This document shows, in pieces, positions 1 through 7,554 of a stretch of DNA of 64,000 nt (positions within the stretch are counted from its first letter, which is position 1; every line of letters starts with the position of its first letter). The notes beneath the pieces were generated by a model. It was not told the DNA's origin. It ran no database searches and was given only the letters and a program-made list of their open reading frames with translations. Source of the stretch: Prorocentrum cordatum (Eukaryota; Sar; Dinophyceae; Prorocentrales; Prorocentraceae); contig CAUYUJ010014175.1 in the NCBI GenBank assembly GCA_963575745.1, forward strand, positions 169,586 through 233,585. Reading direction: 5' to 3'. The translations under genes and the position numbers were made by a program.

Positions 1-584
1 GAAGTGATTCCTACGTCCAGCGCCGCCGCGCGGCCCGACAGGACCGCGGGAGACAGCACATCGGCGGGGCGAAACGCTGGACGGGAAGGGATCAACCCTT
101 GAGGTTCCTTTTCAGTGGCGTCGTCGGCAGCCAGGGAGAAGTCGTAGAGCAGGTCGCGCACGGCGTTGTGGCCCCGAGTGGCCTCGCCCACTGCGCAGAA
201 GGAAGGGTGGCTGCCGCCAGAGTCGAACACCGCCCCCCCACACGCGCCGCAGACGCCGGAATCGGTCGGCCCTCCAGCTCCGAGGCGGACCCGCACGGCC
301 TCGGCGAACTCGTCATTGTCAAGCACACGCCCGTGCGCGGGGCAGAGACACCACAGCCACGTATGGCCCACGTCGGGGTGTGCCAGGTCCTCGAGGCGGC
401 GCACGTGATTGAAGCCACACCCCGAAGCCTCGTAGTACTGTTTCACGCCGGCGGACACGCACCTGTCCACCACCGCGGAAAGCAGCCTCTGCACCCAGGG
501 GCCGCGCGCAGCCCCGCGTGCGTCGGGGTGTTCATCGTCCTCGGCGCCCGCGTCGGGCAACAGGCCAGCTGCGGGGGACGCCAT
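1..584 (-). CDS. C-terminal part of a retroelement-type protein with nuclease-like domain (partial)
   Basis: The minus strand is open from ATG 584 to the left edge (about 194 codons, C-terminus missing). The same frame stays open upstream of that ATG to a TGA near 938, so 584 may not be the true start. In order: an acidic N-terminal segment, an aromatic/Cys patch (WLWCLCPAHGR), a CGACGG pair, HPSFC, then GHNAVRD, a Glu about 23 residues later, FRPADVL and ALDVGI. The order R/G-HN-x-x-RD, then E, then RPADV, then DV is familiar from the C-terminal region of many eukaryotic reverse-transcriptase ORFs and suggests a PD-(D/E)XK-like nuclease with a nearby zinc knuckle. Seen: motifs and open frame. 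Inferred: retroelement origin. No reverse transcriptase is visible; it would lie upstream on this strand, where only tandem repeats are found. Confidence 0.55.
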   Translation of the reverse strand, partial: MASPAAGLLPDAGAEDDEHPDARGAARGPWVQRLLSAVVDRCVSAGVKQYYEASGCGFNHVRRLEDLAHPDVGHTWLWCLCPAHGRVLDNDEFAEAVRVRLGAGGPTDSGVCGACGGAVFDSGGSHPSFCAVGEATRGHNAVRDLLYDFSLAADDATEKEPQGLIPSRPAFRPADVLSPAVLSGRAAALDVGIT

Positions 585-601
585 GGCCAGGGCCACAGGC
601 G

Positions 602-945
602 TCGGTGTTTTCTCGACACCACCAGGGGTGCGCACGGGATGGTCCCTGAGCGCGCCCGCTATCCGTGACGGTCGTCCTTGCCCGAGCAGGCGCTGCATTT
701 TCTCGACACCGCCGGGAGTGCGCACGAGGTGGTCACTAAGCGCGGCCGCTATCCGTGACGGTCGTTCAAGGCACAACAGGCGTGGCGCTTTCTCGATACA
801 ACAAGGGTTGCGCAGGGGGTGGTCCCTGAGGGCGGCGTGACGGTCGTCCACGGCACAGCAGGCGTGGCGTTTTCTCGAAACCACAGGGGGGCGCGCATGG
901 GGGTGGTCCCTGAGGGCGGCCTCTATCCGTAACGGTGGTGATCAG
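602..945 (-). repeat. Tandem repeat, ~88-90 bp unit, about 4 copies
   Basis: Units share TTTTCTCGA, then a GCGCA, GGTGGTCCCTGAG and CTATCCGT-ACGGTCG core. On the minus strand the two copies nearest the gene read in frame with it as a ~30-residue peptide repeat (core RPSRIAGALRDH...RTPGGVEK). The copy at about 800-890 lacks a few bases and changes frame. The array is therefore either the repeat-rich N-terminal part of the adjacent protein or a decaying minisatellite. Confidence 0.6.
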
Positions 946-1039
946 GGCACATCGGTACGCAAACTTGCTATCCGTGCCGGTCGCGCTCAGGGCACAGGGG
1001 GACGCAAGCGAGGTGAGTGGCATCATCACCAAGATTGTT

Positions 1040-1057
1040 TAGCCACCTTGGCTCATG
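1040..1057 (+). other. Candidate relic of the dinoflagellate spliced leader
   Basis: TAGCCACCTTGGCTCATG matches 15 of 18 bases of the conserved dinoflagellate spliced-leader core TAGCCATTTTGGCTCAAG. It lies about 75-110 bp upstream of the possible start codons of the plus-strand ORF ending at 1828, the right place for a 5' leader on a reintegrated mRNA copy. Genomic relic leaders are known in dinoflagellates. The match is imperfect and could be chance. Confidence 0.3.
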
Positions 1058-1132
1058 CCGGCTCAGACCGGTCGGGTTTGTACGCAGGCGTGCTCGCGCC
1101 GGTGATTGTCCGTCAAAGGTGCGGCGCCCGCC

Positions 1133-1828
1133 ATGGCGCCCGAATGTGCAATGTCCGCGCCGCCGCCTCCGTGCGAGCAGCTCAGGAACTCAATGCTAGA
1201 GATGGGCGCCGAAGTGAGTTTAGATGGTTTACGCGAACATGTTGACAAGCATGGGAACGGTTTGGTACGCAACGCATTCAATACTTACCAGCGACAGCTT
1301 CTAAACTGGTGGCCCGAGGCGCTTCTCACCAGGTACAATGAGTTGCCACGTCAACGAGGCGCCGGCGATGCCAGGAGGCACTGTTTGGTGAGGTACTTGC
1401 AGAGCCCTTCTTCGGGCGGATTCCCGAGAGACGTTTGTTTCGGTTTGCCCGGGGGGGCGGGGGCGGACGGAAACCCGCCGCCAGCGAAAGTTCGGCGAGT
1501 GCAGGAGGCTGGCATCGCGAGCGCTGACCCAGCACCTTCCTCAGGACAACATGCCACTCCTATGAAGACCACTCCCGTGAACGCGACGCCAACGGAAGCT
1601 CCGCCCATGCAGGCCTGCACCCGTCAGCGGTCTCCAGCTGTTCTGCTGGCTACCTCTGTTCGTTCCACTGCGGCATCCCCGGCATCCGCCCTCCTTCCTC
1701 CTCTCCTCTTGATTGGCGTCACCAACGGTATCGGCGGGGCAACGGTCACCAATCATTATCACATGCTTCACTTTAGCTATCATCATTCCAACCATCATAT
1801 AAGAATGTGGGGTTCCTCGGTAGCATAA
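1133..1828 (+). CDS. Hypothetical protein
   Basis: Unrecognised. The frame is open from an ATG at 1106, with further in-frame ATGs at 1133 and 1151; 1133 is chosen arbitrarily because the residues before it are low complexity. A short proline stretch leads into a helix-like, mixed-composition segment (LDGLREHVDKHGNGL, then NTYQRQLLNWWPEALL) of roughly 80 residues that looks like real protein. The second half is Pro/Thr/Ser/Ala-rich and ends in a His-rich tail (NHYHMLHFSYHHSNHH). The bases between 1190 and 1400 are less GC-rich and non-repetitive, unlike the flanks. A spliced-leader-like sequence sits upstream, so this could be a reinserted mRNA copy, or an exon of a larger gene. No domain is identified. 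Confidence 0.4.
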   Translation: MAPECAMSAPPPPCEQLRNSMLEMGAEVSLDGLREHVDKHGNGLVRNAFNTYQRQLLNWWPEALLTRYNELPRQRGAGDARRHCLVRYLQSPSSGGFPRDVCFGLPGGAGADGNPPPAKVRRVQEAGIASADPAPSSGQHATPMKTTPVNATPTEAPPMQACTRQRSPAVLLATSVRSTAASPASALLPPLLLIGVTNGIGGATVTNHYHMLHFSYHHSNHHIRMWGSSVA

Positions 1829-1833
1829 TTACT

Positions 1834-1912
1834 TCCGCCGCCTTCAAGCGAGCTTCCGCCGGCTTCCGCCGGCGGAGGCGGCGACCTTCCGCCGCCTTCC
1901 GCCGCGGAAGAG
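1834..1912. repeat. CTTCCGCCGGC palindromic repeat, copy 1
   Basis: Runs of CTTCCGCC followed by the inverse GGCGGAGGCGGCG form a short foldback. The same motif recurs at 25545-25620 and 26328-26395, in two cases close to a CCT tract and the phrase GGATTTACACTGGTCC, so it is a dispersed family rather than a local accident. Confidence 0.55.
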
Positions 1913-2105
1913 ATGGCAACCCCTTCGTTCCTCGAAAGCAAAGCCCCTTTTGGAACGACCTATATGGCTGGGTCGCGTCCTGGCTGCTGCATTCCGGCGC
2001 TCCGTGTCCCACGTCGCCGCCGGCGCAGTCGGGCCTGGACTGCTCCGCGGCCCAGGGAGGACCCCGAGAGGCCGAAACATGCCAGACCTGTAGGACCAGT
2101 GTCCC

Positions 2106-2262
2106 TGGAGGAGGAGGAGGAGGAGGAGGAGGAGGAGGAGGAGGAGGAGGAGGAGGAGGAGGAGGAGGAGGAGGAGAGGGAGGAGAGGAAGGAGGAGGAG
2201 GAGGAGGAGGAGGAGGAGGAGGAGAAGGAGGAGGAGGAGGAGAAGGAGGAAAAGGATGAGGA
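2106..2262 (+). repeat. (GGA)n tract
   Basis: About 150 bp of nearly pure GGA triplets. Gly-, Glu- or (reverse) Pro/Leu-runs appear in all frames, and the long apparent ORFs here are artefacts of this. Confidence 0.9.
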
Positions 2263-2379
2263 GCAGGGTCATCGATGACGCGCCGCCGTGGGGAACCCGT
2301 CAGCGTGCTACCGTCGACTCGTCGACGACATGTGCCGGGCCTCCCGACGGAAGCGAGGGGCGCGACGCGCCGACGAGCT

Positions 2380-2760
2380 CCCGACGGCAAGGTGTCGTTA
2401 AGAATTGTCTTACGCCGCAGCGCGGCAGAGGTCCTCCTCCTCCTCCTCAGTCACGCGCGCTCGGCAAGCTGGGCCACGGCGCTCCCGACGGCAAGGTGTC
2501 GTTAAGACTCGTCTTACTGACTACCTACCAAACCACCCCAACCCAGCCCGAAGACCCCCATTTCGGGTTGGGGGGGGGGGTACGGGTTCCGTACGTGTTT
2601 TTGTCGATGTTCCCCGATCCCCCCCCCCCAACTGGAAATGGAAGGCAAATCGAGGCCTTCCGGTCGGGTTGGGGTGGTTTGGTGGGTGGTGGCTTACGCC
2701 GCAGCGCGGCAGAGGCAGTCACGCGCGCTCGGCAAGCTGGGTGACGGCATTGCCAAGGGC
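2380..2760. repeat. Short direct repeats around a foldback element
   Basis: TCCCGACGGCAAGGTGTCG occurs at about 2378 and 2480, and TTACGCCGCAGCGCGGCAGAG at about 2411 and 2694, followed each time by CACGCGCGCTCGGCAAGCTGG. Between them, 2525-2695 is a foldback: AAACCACCCCAACCCAGCC on the left answers GGTTGGGGTGGTTTGG on the right. A diverged copy of the central part lies at 26690-26870. Confidence 0.6.
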
Positions 2761-2867
2761 CCGGATGCGAGAGGAAGAAGAGGGGGAAGAGAAGCGGCCG
2801 CGGGAGGAGGCACGAGGAGGGGGACGACCGCTCTCGCGCAGCGGGCGCGTCGTCCAGACATGCCCCC

Positions 2868-2932
2868 ATGTCCCTCATGACTACAGGAGCCCTGGAACCT
2901 GGAACACACACACACACACACACGCACACACA

Positions 2933-3013
<81 letters not shown>

Positions 3014-3015
3014 CA

Positions 3016-3046
<31 letters not shown>

Positions 3047-3205
3047 AAACACACAAACACAGTCACACACACACACACACATCGGCAGCAGGCACAAACC
3101 CCAGGACTCGCCACACTTCTCAACACTCTCTTGGTGCTCGTCTTGCCCCCCGCTTCCCACCATTTCCCATATTTCTGTGGGGGATCGACAATGACTTGGT
3201 GCCTG
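2868..3205 (+). repeat. Left arm of an inverted duplication
   Basis: CCTCATGACTACAGGAGCCC, the CA tract, ATCGGCAGCAGGCACAAA, and CACCATTTCCCATATTTCTG are followed by GGGGGATCGACAATGACTT. The same blocks occur in reverse complement and reverse order at 5033-5265. Both arms abut a copy of the same foldback element. A looser third copy of the CCCATATTTC...GATCGACGATG block occurs at 4545-4640 and a fourth at 60110-60220. Confidence 0.75.
2902..3084 (+). repeat. (AC)n microsatellite
   Basis: About 180 bp of CA dinucleotides with a few interruptions. It is mirrored by a GT tract at 5154-5232 in the inverted duplication. Confidence 0.95.
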
Positions 3206-3412
3206 TTTTTCTTTGGATTCGGGCAAGTTTACTTGCATGGACGGGGGGGGGGGGCTGAGTCTGAAGCAAGCCGAAAACAATTCGACTTGCGGAAATCACG
3301 CAAGTCGAAAGGCGCTTGCACGCTCGTGTTCGATTGAAGAGGGGCGAGGGGGGAGGGGGGGGGGGGGGGGGCGAACGCCATGCAAGTAAGCTTGCCTGGA
3401 TCTAAAGAAAAA
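3206..3412 (+). mobile_element. MITE-like foldback element, family A, copy 1
   Basis: A 207-bp element with 35-bp terminal inverted repeats, 31 of 35 matching: 3206-3240 begins TTTTTCTTTGGATTCGGGCA and 3378-3412 ends GCCTGGATCTAAAGAAAAA. The interior holds GGCTGAGTCTGA, CAAGCCGAAAACAATTCGAC and a G-run. Other copies are at 4667-5032 (opposite strand, internally duplicated) and 61036-61237. It has no coding capacity. No clear target-site duplication was found. Confidence 0.7.
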
Positions 3413-3609
3413 CAAGCTCTTGTGTCTGTGTGCTTCTCTCCCCTACGGAAGCAGAAACAGAGGAGCAGCGGCGCAGGAGAGGCACGCGGCGCGCCTGGCC
3501 CACGGGCTCGAGCGGGCTCCGGCGCGGCCCGCTCCAACGCCCTCCGAGCCCCGCCCCAACAGGCTGCACATCCGCTGGGGGAGGGCAGCGCCTCTTGCTC
3601 CCTCCAGCG

Positions 3610-3930
3610 GCGCCGCCGCCCCAGACGTCCGGCGCTCCGACGTCTCGGTTCGTGGACACCTGGAAGTCTGGACCACTCTGGAAGTGGTCCAGGGTCCAGA
3701 CCACTGGGGGTCCACCCAGCGAGACCCCTGTAGGTCTGGATCACCTCCGCAGTGGTCCAGACTTTCTGGGGACGTCAAAGAGCTGCTTAGGTCGACGAAC
3801 TGGCCCTGGGGAATCCCTGGGGCAATCTTTCCGTCCTGAGTTGTTTTTGACGGTCCCGGGGCCCGTGGAGGGCCTCCGCAAGCAGGACACATGTAAAAAA
3901 CTGCCGCCCAATCCCACCAGCCCTCTGGGC
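3610..3930 (+). repeat. Modular dispersed repeat, copy 1 (modules 1 and 2)
   Basis: Module 1 (3615-3790) contains CCAGACGTCCGGCGCTCC followed by several GTCTGGACCAC blocks. Module 2 (about 3830-3930) contains CCTGAGTTGTTTTTGACGGT and CCGGGGCCCGTGGAGGGCC, then AAAAACTGCCGCCCAATCCC. Other copies are at 28896-29100, 31048-31140, 58005-58230, 58820-58925, 60600-60800, 61815-61885 and 62250-62370. No gene is seen between 3413 and 4160. Confidence 0.65.
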
Positions 3931-4159
3931 GTCGGTGGTTTAACGAGTTTCCTCTTCCACTCCTCCTTCTTCCCCTTCGGGGAGGGGTTTACCCCTCCCC
4001 CTACCCCCTCCCCACTGACCTGGACAGGGGGGGCCGCGGGTAGTTAGAGCGTCCAAGAACGACCCCTGGGAGGGCTAAAATTCGACACCCCTCACGAGGA
4101 TCGTGGCTCCTGAGGGGGGGACTGGAATTAGGGAACCCCCCTTCGTTGATCGATCTCCT

Positions 4160-4400
4160 CCAAGATGGCTCCGATGCCCCCCAAGAGGCCCCCAGGAGGC
4201 CCCCAAGAGACCCCCAAGAGGCCCCAAGAGACCCCCCAGAGGCACCCAAGAAGCGCCCAGGAGGCCCCAAGAAGCGCCCAGGAGGCCCCCAAAGGCCCCA
4301 AGATGGCCCCAAGAGGCCCCAAGAGGCCCCCAGGAGGCCCCAAAGAGGATCCCGAACGGCCCACAGAGGCCCCCCCGAGGCACCCAAGACGCCGAAAAGC
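4160..4400 (+). repeat. Degenerate minisatellite, core GGCCCCCAAGAG
   Basis: About 20 variable units of 9-15 bp built on GGCCCCAAGAGGCCCCCAAG. The reverse strand reads as LLGASWGP-type peptides, an artefact. Related degenerate arrays of GGCC/AAGA type lie at 50880-51490, 52700-53060 and 53400-53590. Confidence 0.8.
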
Positions 4401-4666
4401 CCCTCAGGACGACCCTCTACTCGCCTGGGCGTCGTTTATGGACGGGCTGGTGGGGATACGCGAAGCGTCTAGAATTTGTTCGGAGCCTCAGATCTCCAGG
4501 GTCACCCTGCTTCCACCAGCCTCCACTATGATGCCATATATTTGTTTCAACATCTTCTGGATTTCCGTCTTCCCCCCCAACACTTTTCATATTTCCCATC
4601 TTTCCCGGGGGATCGACGATGCTTTGTGTCTGTCAGATCTTTCTCCTCTGGAGTTCTGCCCAAGAG

Positions 4667-5032
4667 CCTGCTTTTCTTTAGATCCAGGCAAGCTTACTTG
4701 CATGGCGTTCGCCCTACCTCCCCCCTCCCCCCTTTCTACCCCCTCGCCCCTCTTCAATCGAACACCAGCGTGCATGTGTTTTTCGACTTGCGTGATTTCC
4801 GCACGTCGAGTTGTTTTCGGCTCGCTTCAGGCTCAGCCCCCCCCCCCCCCCGTCCATGCAAGTAAACTTGCCCGAATCTAAAAAAAACATGCACCCCGTC
4901 TTCAATCGAACACGAGCGTGCATGTGCTTTTCGACTTGCGTGATTTCCGCACGTCGAGTTGTTTTCGGCTCGCTTCAGGCTCAGCCCCCCCCCCGTCCAT
5001 GCAAGTAAACTTGCCCGAATCTAAAAAAACAT
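4667..5032 (-). mobile_element. MITE-like foldback element, family A, copy 2 with internal tandem duplication
   Basis: This is the reverse orientation of copy 1. The left terminal repeat (CTTTAGATCCAGGCAAGCTT) is at 4671-4705 and the right end (CAAGTAAACTTGCCCGAATC) at 4857-4890. The right half, from CTTCAATCGAACAC, is repeated at a spacing of 148 bp (4752 and 4900) with very few differences, which implies a recent duplication. The second copy ends near 5032. Confidence 0.7.
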
Positions 5033-5265
5033 GCACCAAGTCATTGTCGATCCCCCACAGAAATCTGGGAAATGGTGGGAAGCGGGGGGCAAGACGAGCA
5101 CCAAGAGAATGTTGAAAAGTGTTGGCGAGTCCTGGGATTTGTGCCTGCTGCCGATGTGTGTGTGTGTGTTTGTGTGTTTTTGTGTGTTCTTGTGTTTTTC
5201 TTTTTTTGGTGTGTGTGTGTGTGTGTGTTCCTGGGCTCCTGTAGTCATGAGGGGCAGGGGGCCAA
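5033..5265 (-). repeat. Right arm of the inverted duplication, with (GT)n tract
   Basis: AAGTCATTGTCGATCCCCC, AGAAATCTGGGAAATGGTGG and the GT tract at 5154-5232 are followed by GGGCTCCTGTAGTCATGAGG. These are the reverse complement of the blocks at 2868-3205. 5265-5640 contains no supported gene. Confidence 0.75.
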
Positions 5266-5639
5266 CTCCCCCCTCGCGGACCTCCGCTCTGATCCTCCGA
5301 GCGCCCTGCGCGCCTGCAGAGATTTGCGTGTGGCTTTTCTCGGCTCCTGCTGGGGCGCCAGCCACCGGGACGAGCGGCTGCGGCTCCAGCTGCCCGTGCT
5401 CCCGCTGCTGCCGGCGCCGTCCACCCACGCCCCTCGTGAGCGGCGAACATCTCTACATCCTCGCCCTCGCGGTGTGGGATTCTGAAGCGCGATCCCGTGG
5501 ATACGCTCGCGCACGGATGCGTTCCGGGCGGGGCATCCGAAAACGTCATAGCCAGAGCCGCGTGTCAACAAGAACACTCTGTGGAGCCAAGCTGGCTCCT
5601 AAGACCTTCGGCGTCGTCGTCTAGCCTTTCGATCGTCGT

Positions 5640-6345
5640 CGTGGTCCTCCTCCTTCGCGTTTGCGAAATTTTCTGTCTCGCCCTCGCCCTCCCTCTTCCA
5701 CTACACCTCAGCTCCCTCGTCCCCCTTCTCTCTTCCCCCCGCTCCTCCTTCTCCTCCTCCTCGTCCTTCATCTCCACCTCCTCCTCCTCCTCCTCCTCCG
5801 CCTCCTCCTCCTCCTCCTCCCTCTCCTCCTCCCCCGCCTCCTCCTCCTCGTCCTGACTCTCCTGGTCCTCCTCCCCCTATCTTCCTCCTCCTCCTCCTCC
5901 TCCTCTTCCTCTTCCTCCTCCTCTTCCTCCTCCTCTTATCCTCCTCCCACTCCTCCATTATCTCCTCATATCAGTCCTCCTCGTCCCCCTCCTCATGCGA
6001 AATCCTCTTCGTGCGCCTGGGGTTATTCCACCTCGTCGTGTTCCTCCTGTTTTCGTTCGCCCTTTACCTCGCCATCAACGTCCTCCTTGTACTTCTCTCC
6101 TGCACCTTCTCCTCCTGCTCGCCGTGTTCCTCCTGTGTGTTATGTGTACTCCTCGTCGTGCTTGTCGGCCTCCTCCGCTTCGAAGTGCTCCTCCACATTC
6201 TCTTATCCCTCCTCCTCCTCCTCCTCTCTTCCTCCTGCTTGTCCTGCTCCTCCTCCTCCTTATCCTCCTCCGCCGTCTCCCCGCCCCCTCCTCCTCCTCC
6301 TCCTCCTCCTCCTCCTCCTCCTCCTTGTTGTCCTCCTCCTCAGAT
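5640..6345 (+). repeat. Polypyrimidine region rich in CTC/CCT triplets
   Basis: Roughly 700 bp of C and T with CTCCTC runs and few purines on the plus strand. Long Ser/Leu/Pro frames here are composition artefacts. Purine/pyrimidine asymmetry of this length could adopt triplex structures. Confidence 0.85.
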
Positions 6346-6554
6346 TACAGATTACAGAAGCGACAGTGGTCCACCGTGCAAGCACACTGGCCACTAAAGA
6401 AAGGAAGAAGAGAAAAGAGAGGGATATCCACCTTGGATCATGCTGCTGCTGCTGCTTCCTCCCCCCCAGAGAAAACCCGCCTAGCCCTTCGGCAACGACT
6501 GCGCCAGGAAGGTGTCGTCGCGCGGCGGGGCGCGGGGGAGGGGGGGAGGAAGGG

Positions 6555-6604
6555 TAAGGGGCCCAAGAAAGCACACAACATAACCAGGCAACTTGGGCCC
6601 CTTA
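6555..6604. other. Perfect 13-bp hairpin
   Basis: TAAGGGGCCCAAG at 6555-6567 and its exact reverse complement CTTGGGCCCCTTA at 6592-6604 enclose a 24-base loop. It lies about 120 bp beyond the stop of the minus-strand ORF at 6722, so in that orientation it is in the 3' region. It could mark the 3' end of the retroelement or be an independent foldback. Confidence 0.6.
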
Positions 6605-6721
6605 CAGGAGGTGGATGGCAGCACTGACATGCCCCTCATTAGCTAGAAGTTGGGGCTGGGTCCTCAATCGACGGAAAGGGAAGCACTCTACCTAATACAA
6701 CCACACTTGAGGCCCCAGCAC

Positions 6722-7216
6722 CTACTCCTTCTTGCGCCTCTTGAGGGCATCCATCTCCATCATGAGCTCTAAATTCTGAGTGTTGAGACCGACGATCCTG
6801 CCACGCATATAGTCTATCTGGTCGAGAGCCCGCTTGAGCGGGTCCGCCTCTGACTCGGGAGGATCTGGATCTAGCACAACTGGGACGAGGGCACTGGAAC
6901 TGGAGGGGCAGGATGGGGTTGGCAGCGCGGCAGGATTCGCGCTGGGCTTCGGTGCGGGGCGCTTCTTCGCCACCACACTTGGCATTAGTCGAACAGCAGG
7001 TTTAGCTTGAAATGGCTGCTGGGGTGGCGGCTCACTTGGCGGCCTCGGGGGACCGATCTCACTATCACGAGCCTCGAGCTGGTCGGGAGTGGGCCACGTC
7101 CCGCTGCACTTGACCCCATCGCGGATCTTCCTACACAAAATGTTGGGATTCTCCTGCGCTCTCCACTGGTGAATCCAGCCTCCACATTGGTGGTGGTGCT
7201 GGCACTGGTAAATCAT
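6722..7216 (-). CDS. Gag-like or retroelement accessory ORF with Cys/His cluster and coiled coil
   Basis: About 164 residues from ATG 7216; a longer frame to 7405 only adds a GA-microsatellite-encoded Arg/Glu run, so 7216 is the preferred start. The N-terminus has a Cys/His cluster (YQCQHHHQCGGWIHQW, then two further Cys in ILCRKIRDGVKC) that could bind zinc. A Pro-rich middle follows (PPRPPSEPPPQQP). The C-terminus is a charged amphipathic helix (LKRALDQIDYMRGRIVGL to ALKRRKKE) typical of a coiled coil. The plan of zinc cluster, disordered linker and coiled coil resembles the ORF1 upstream at 12152-13366. It lies on the same strand as the LINE, after a C41/G41 tract, so it may be a third ORF of that element or the ORF1 of a second, truncated one. 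Confidence 0.5.
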   Translation of the reverse strand: MIYQCQHHHQCGGWIHQWRAQENPNILCRKIRDGVKCSGTWPTPDQLEARDSEIGPPRPPSEPPPQQPFQAKPAVRLMPSVVAKKRPAPKPSANPAALPTPSCPSSSSALVPVVLDPDPPESEADPLKRALDQIDYMRGRIVGLNTQNLELMMEMDALKRRKKE

Positions 7217-7280
7217 ACCTGGAGTTCTCGAGGCGCTCGATACAGAGAAGCTGCGGCGGGGGGAAAGAGGAGAAAGCAAG

Positions 7281-7281
7281 C

Positions 7282-7322
<41 letters not shown>

Positions 7323-7483
7323 CCCCACCCCGACGTTTCGGCGCGAATCCGAACTGACGCTCGGCACGCCCCTGCGCCCCCGAGGCAGAAGCATAAACGC
7401 AGCAAAAGAAATGCTCGAGTGGAGGCACGCCCCGTCGCCTTTAAGGGATCGCGCCCACCCGCATGGGGCGCTACGCCCCCCCC

Positions 7484-7525
<42 letters not shown>
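7281..7525. repeat. (CT)n tract and 41-base C homopolymer
   Basis: CT dinucleotides at 7281-7319 and an uninterrupted C run at 7485-7525, which is a G run on the coding strand of the neighbouring retroelement. The C run starts about 30 bp after the RNase H stop codon and may lie in the element's 3' region. Confidence 0.9.
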
Positions 7526-7527
<2 letters not shown>

Positions 7528-7554
7528 AAGATGGCAAGCAAACGACAAAGCAAG

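Noticed and set aside
1773-2390. Long frames of Pro, Gly, Glu or Leu runs
   Set aside because: Produced by the GGA triplet tract in all six frames; no non-repetitive protein sequence supports them.
2405-3337. 310-residue plus-strand frame with His/Thr runs
   Set aside because: Spans foldback repeats, the CA microsatellite and a MITE; the His/Thr part is (CA)n.
5661-6557. 298-residue Ser/Leu/Pro frame
   Set aside because: Polypyrimidine composition keeps the frame open; no domain or complexity.
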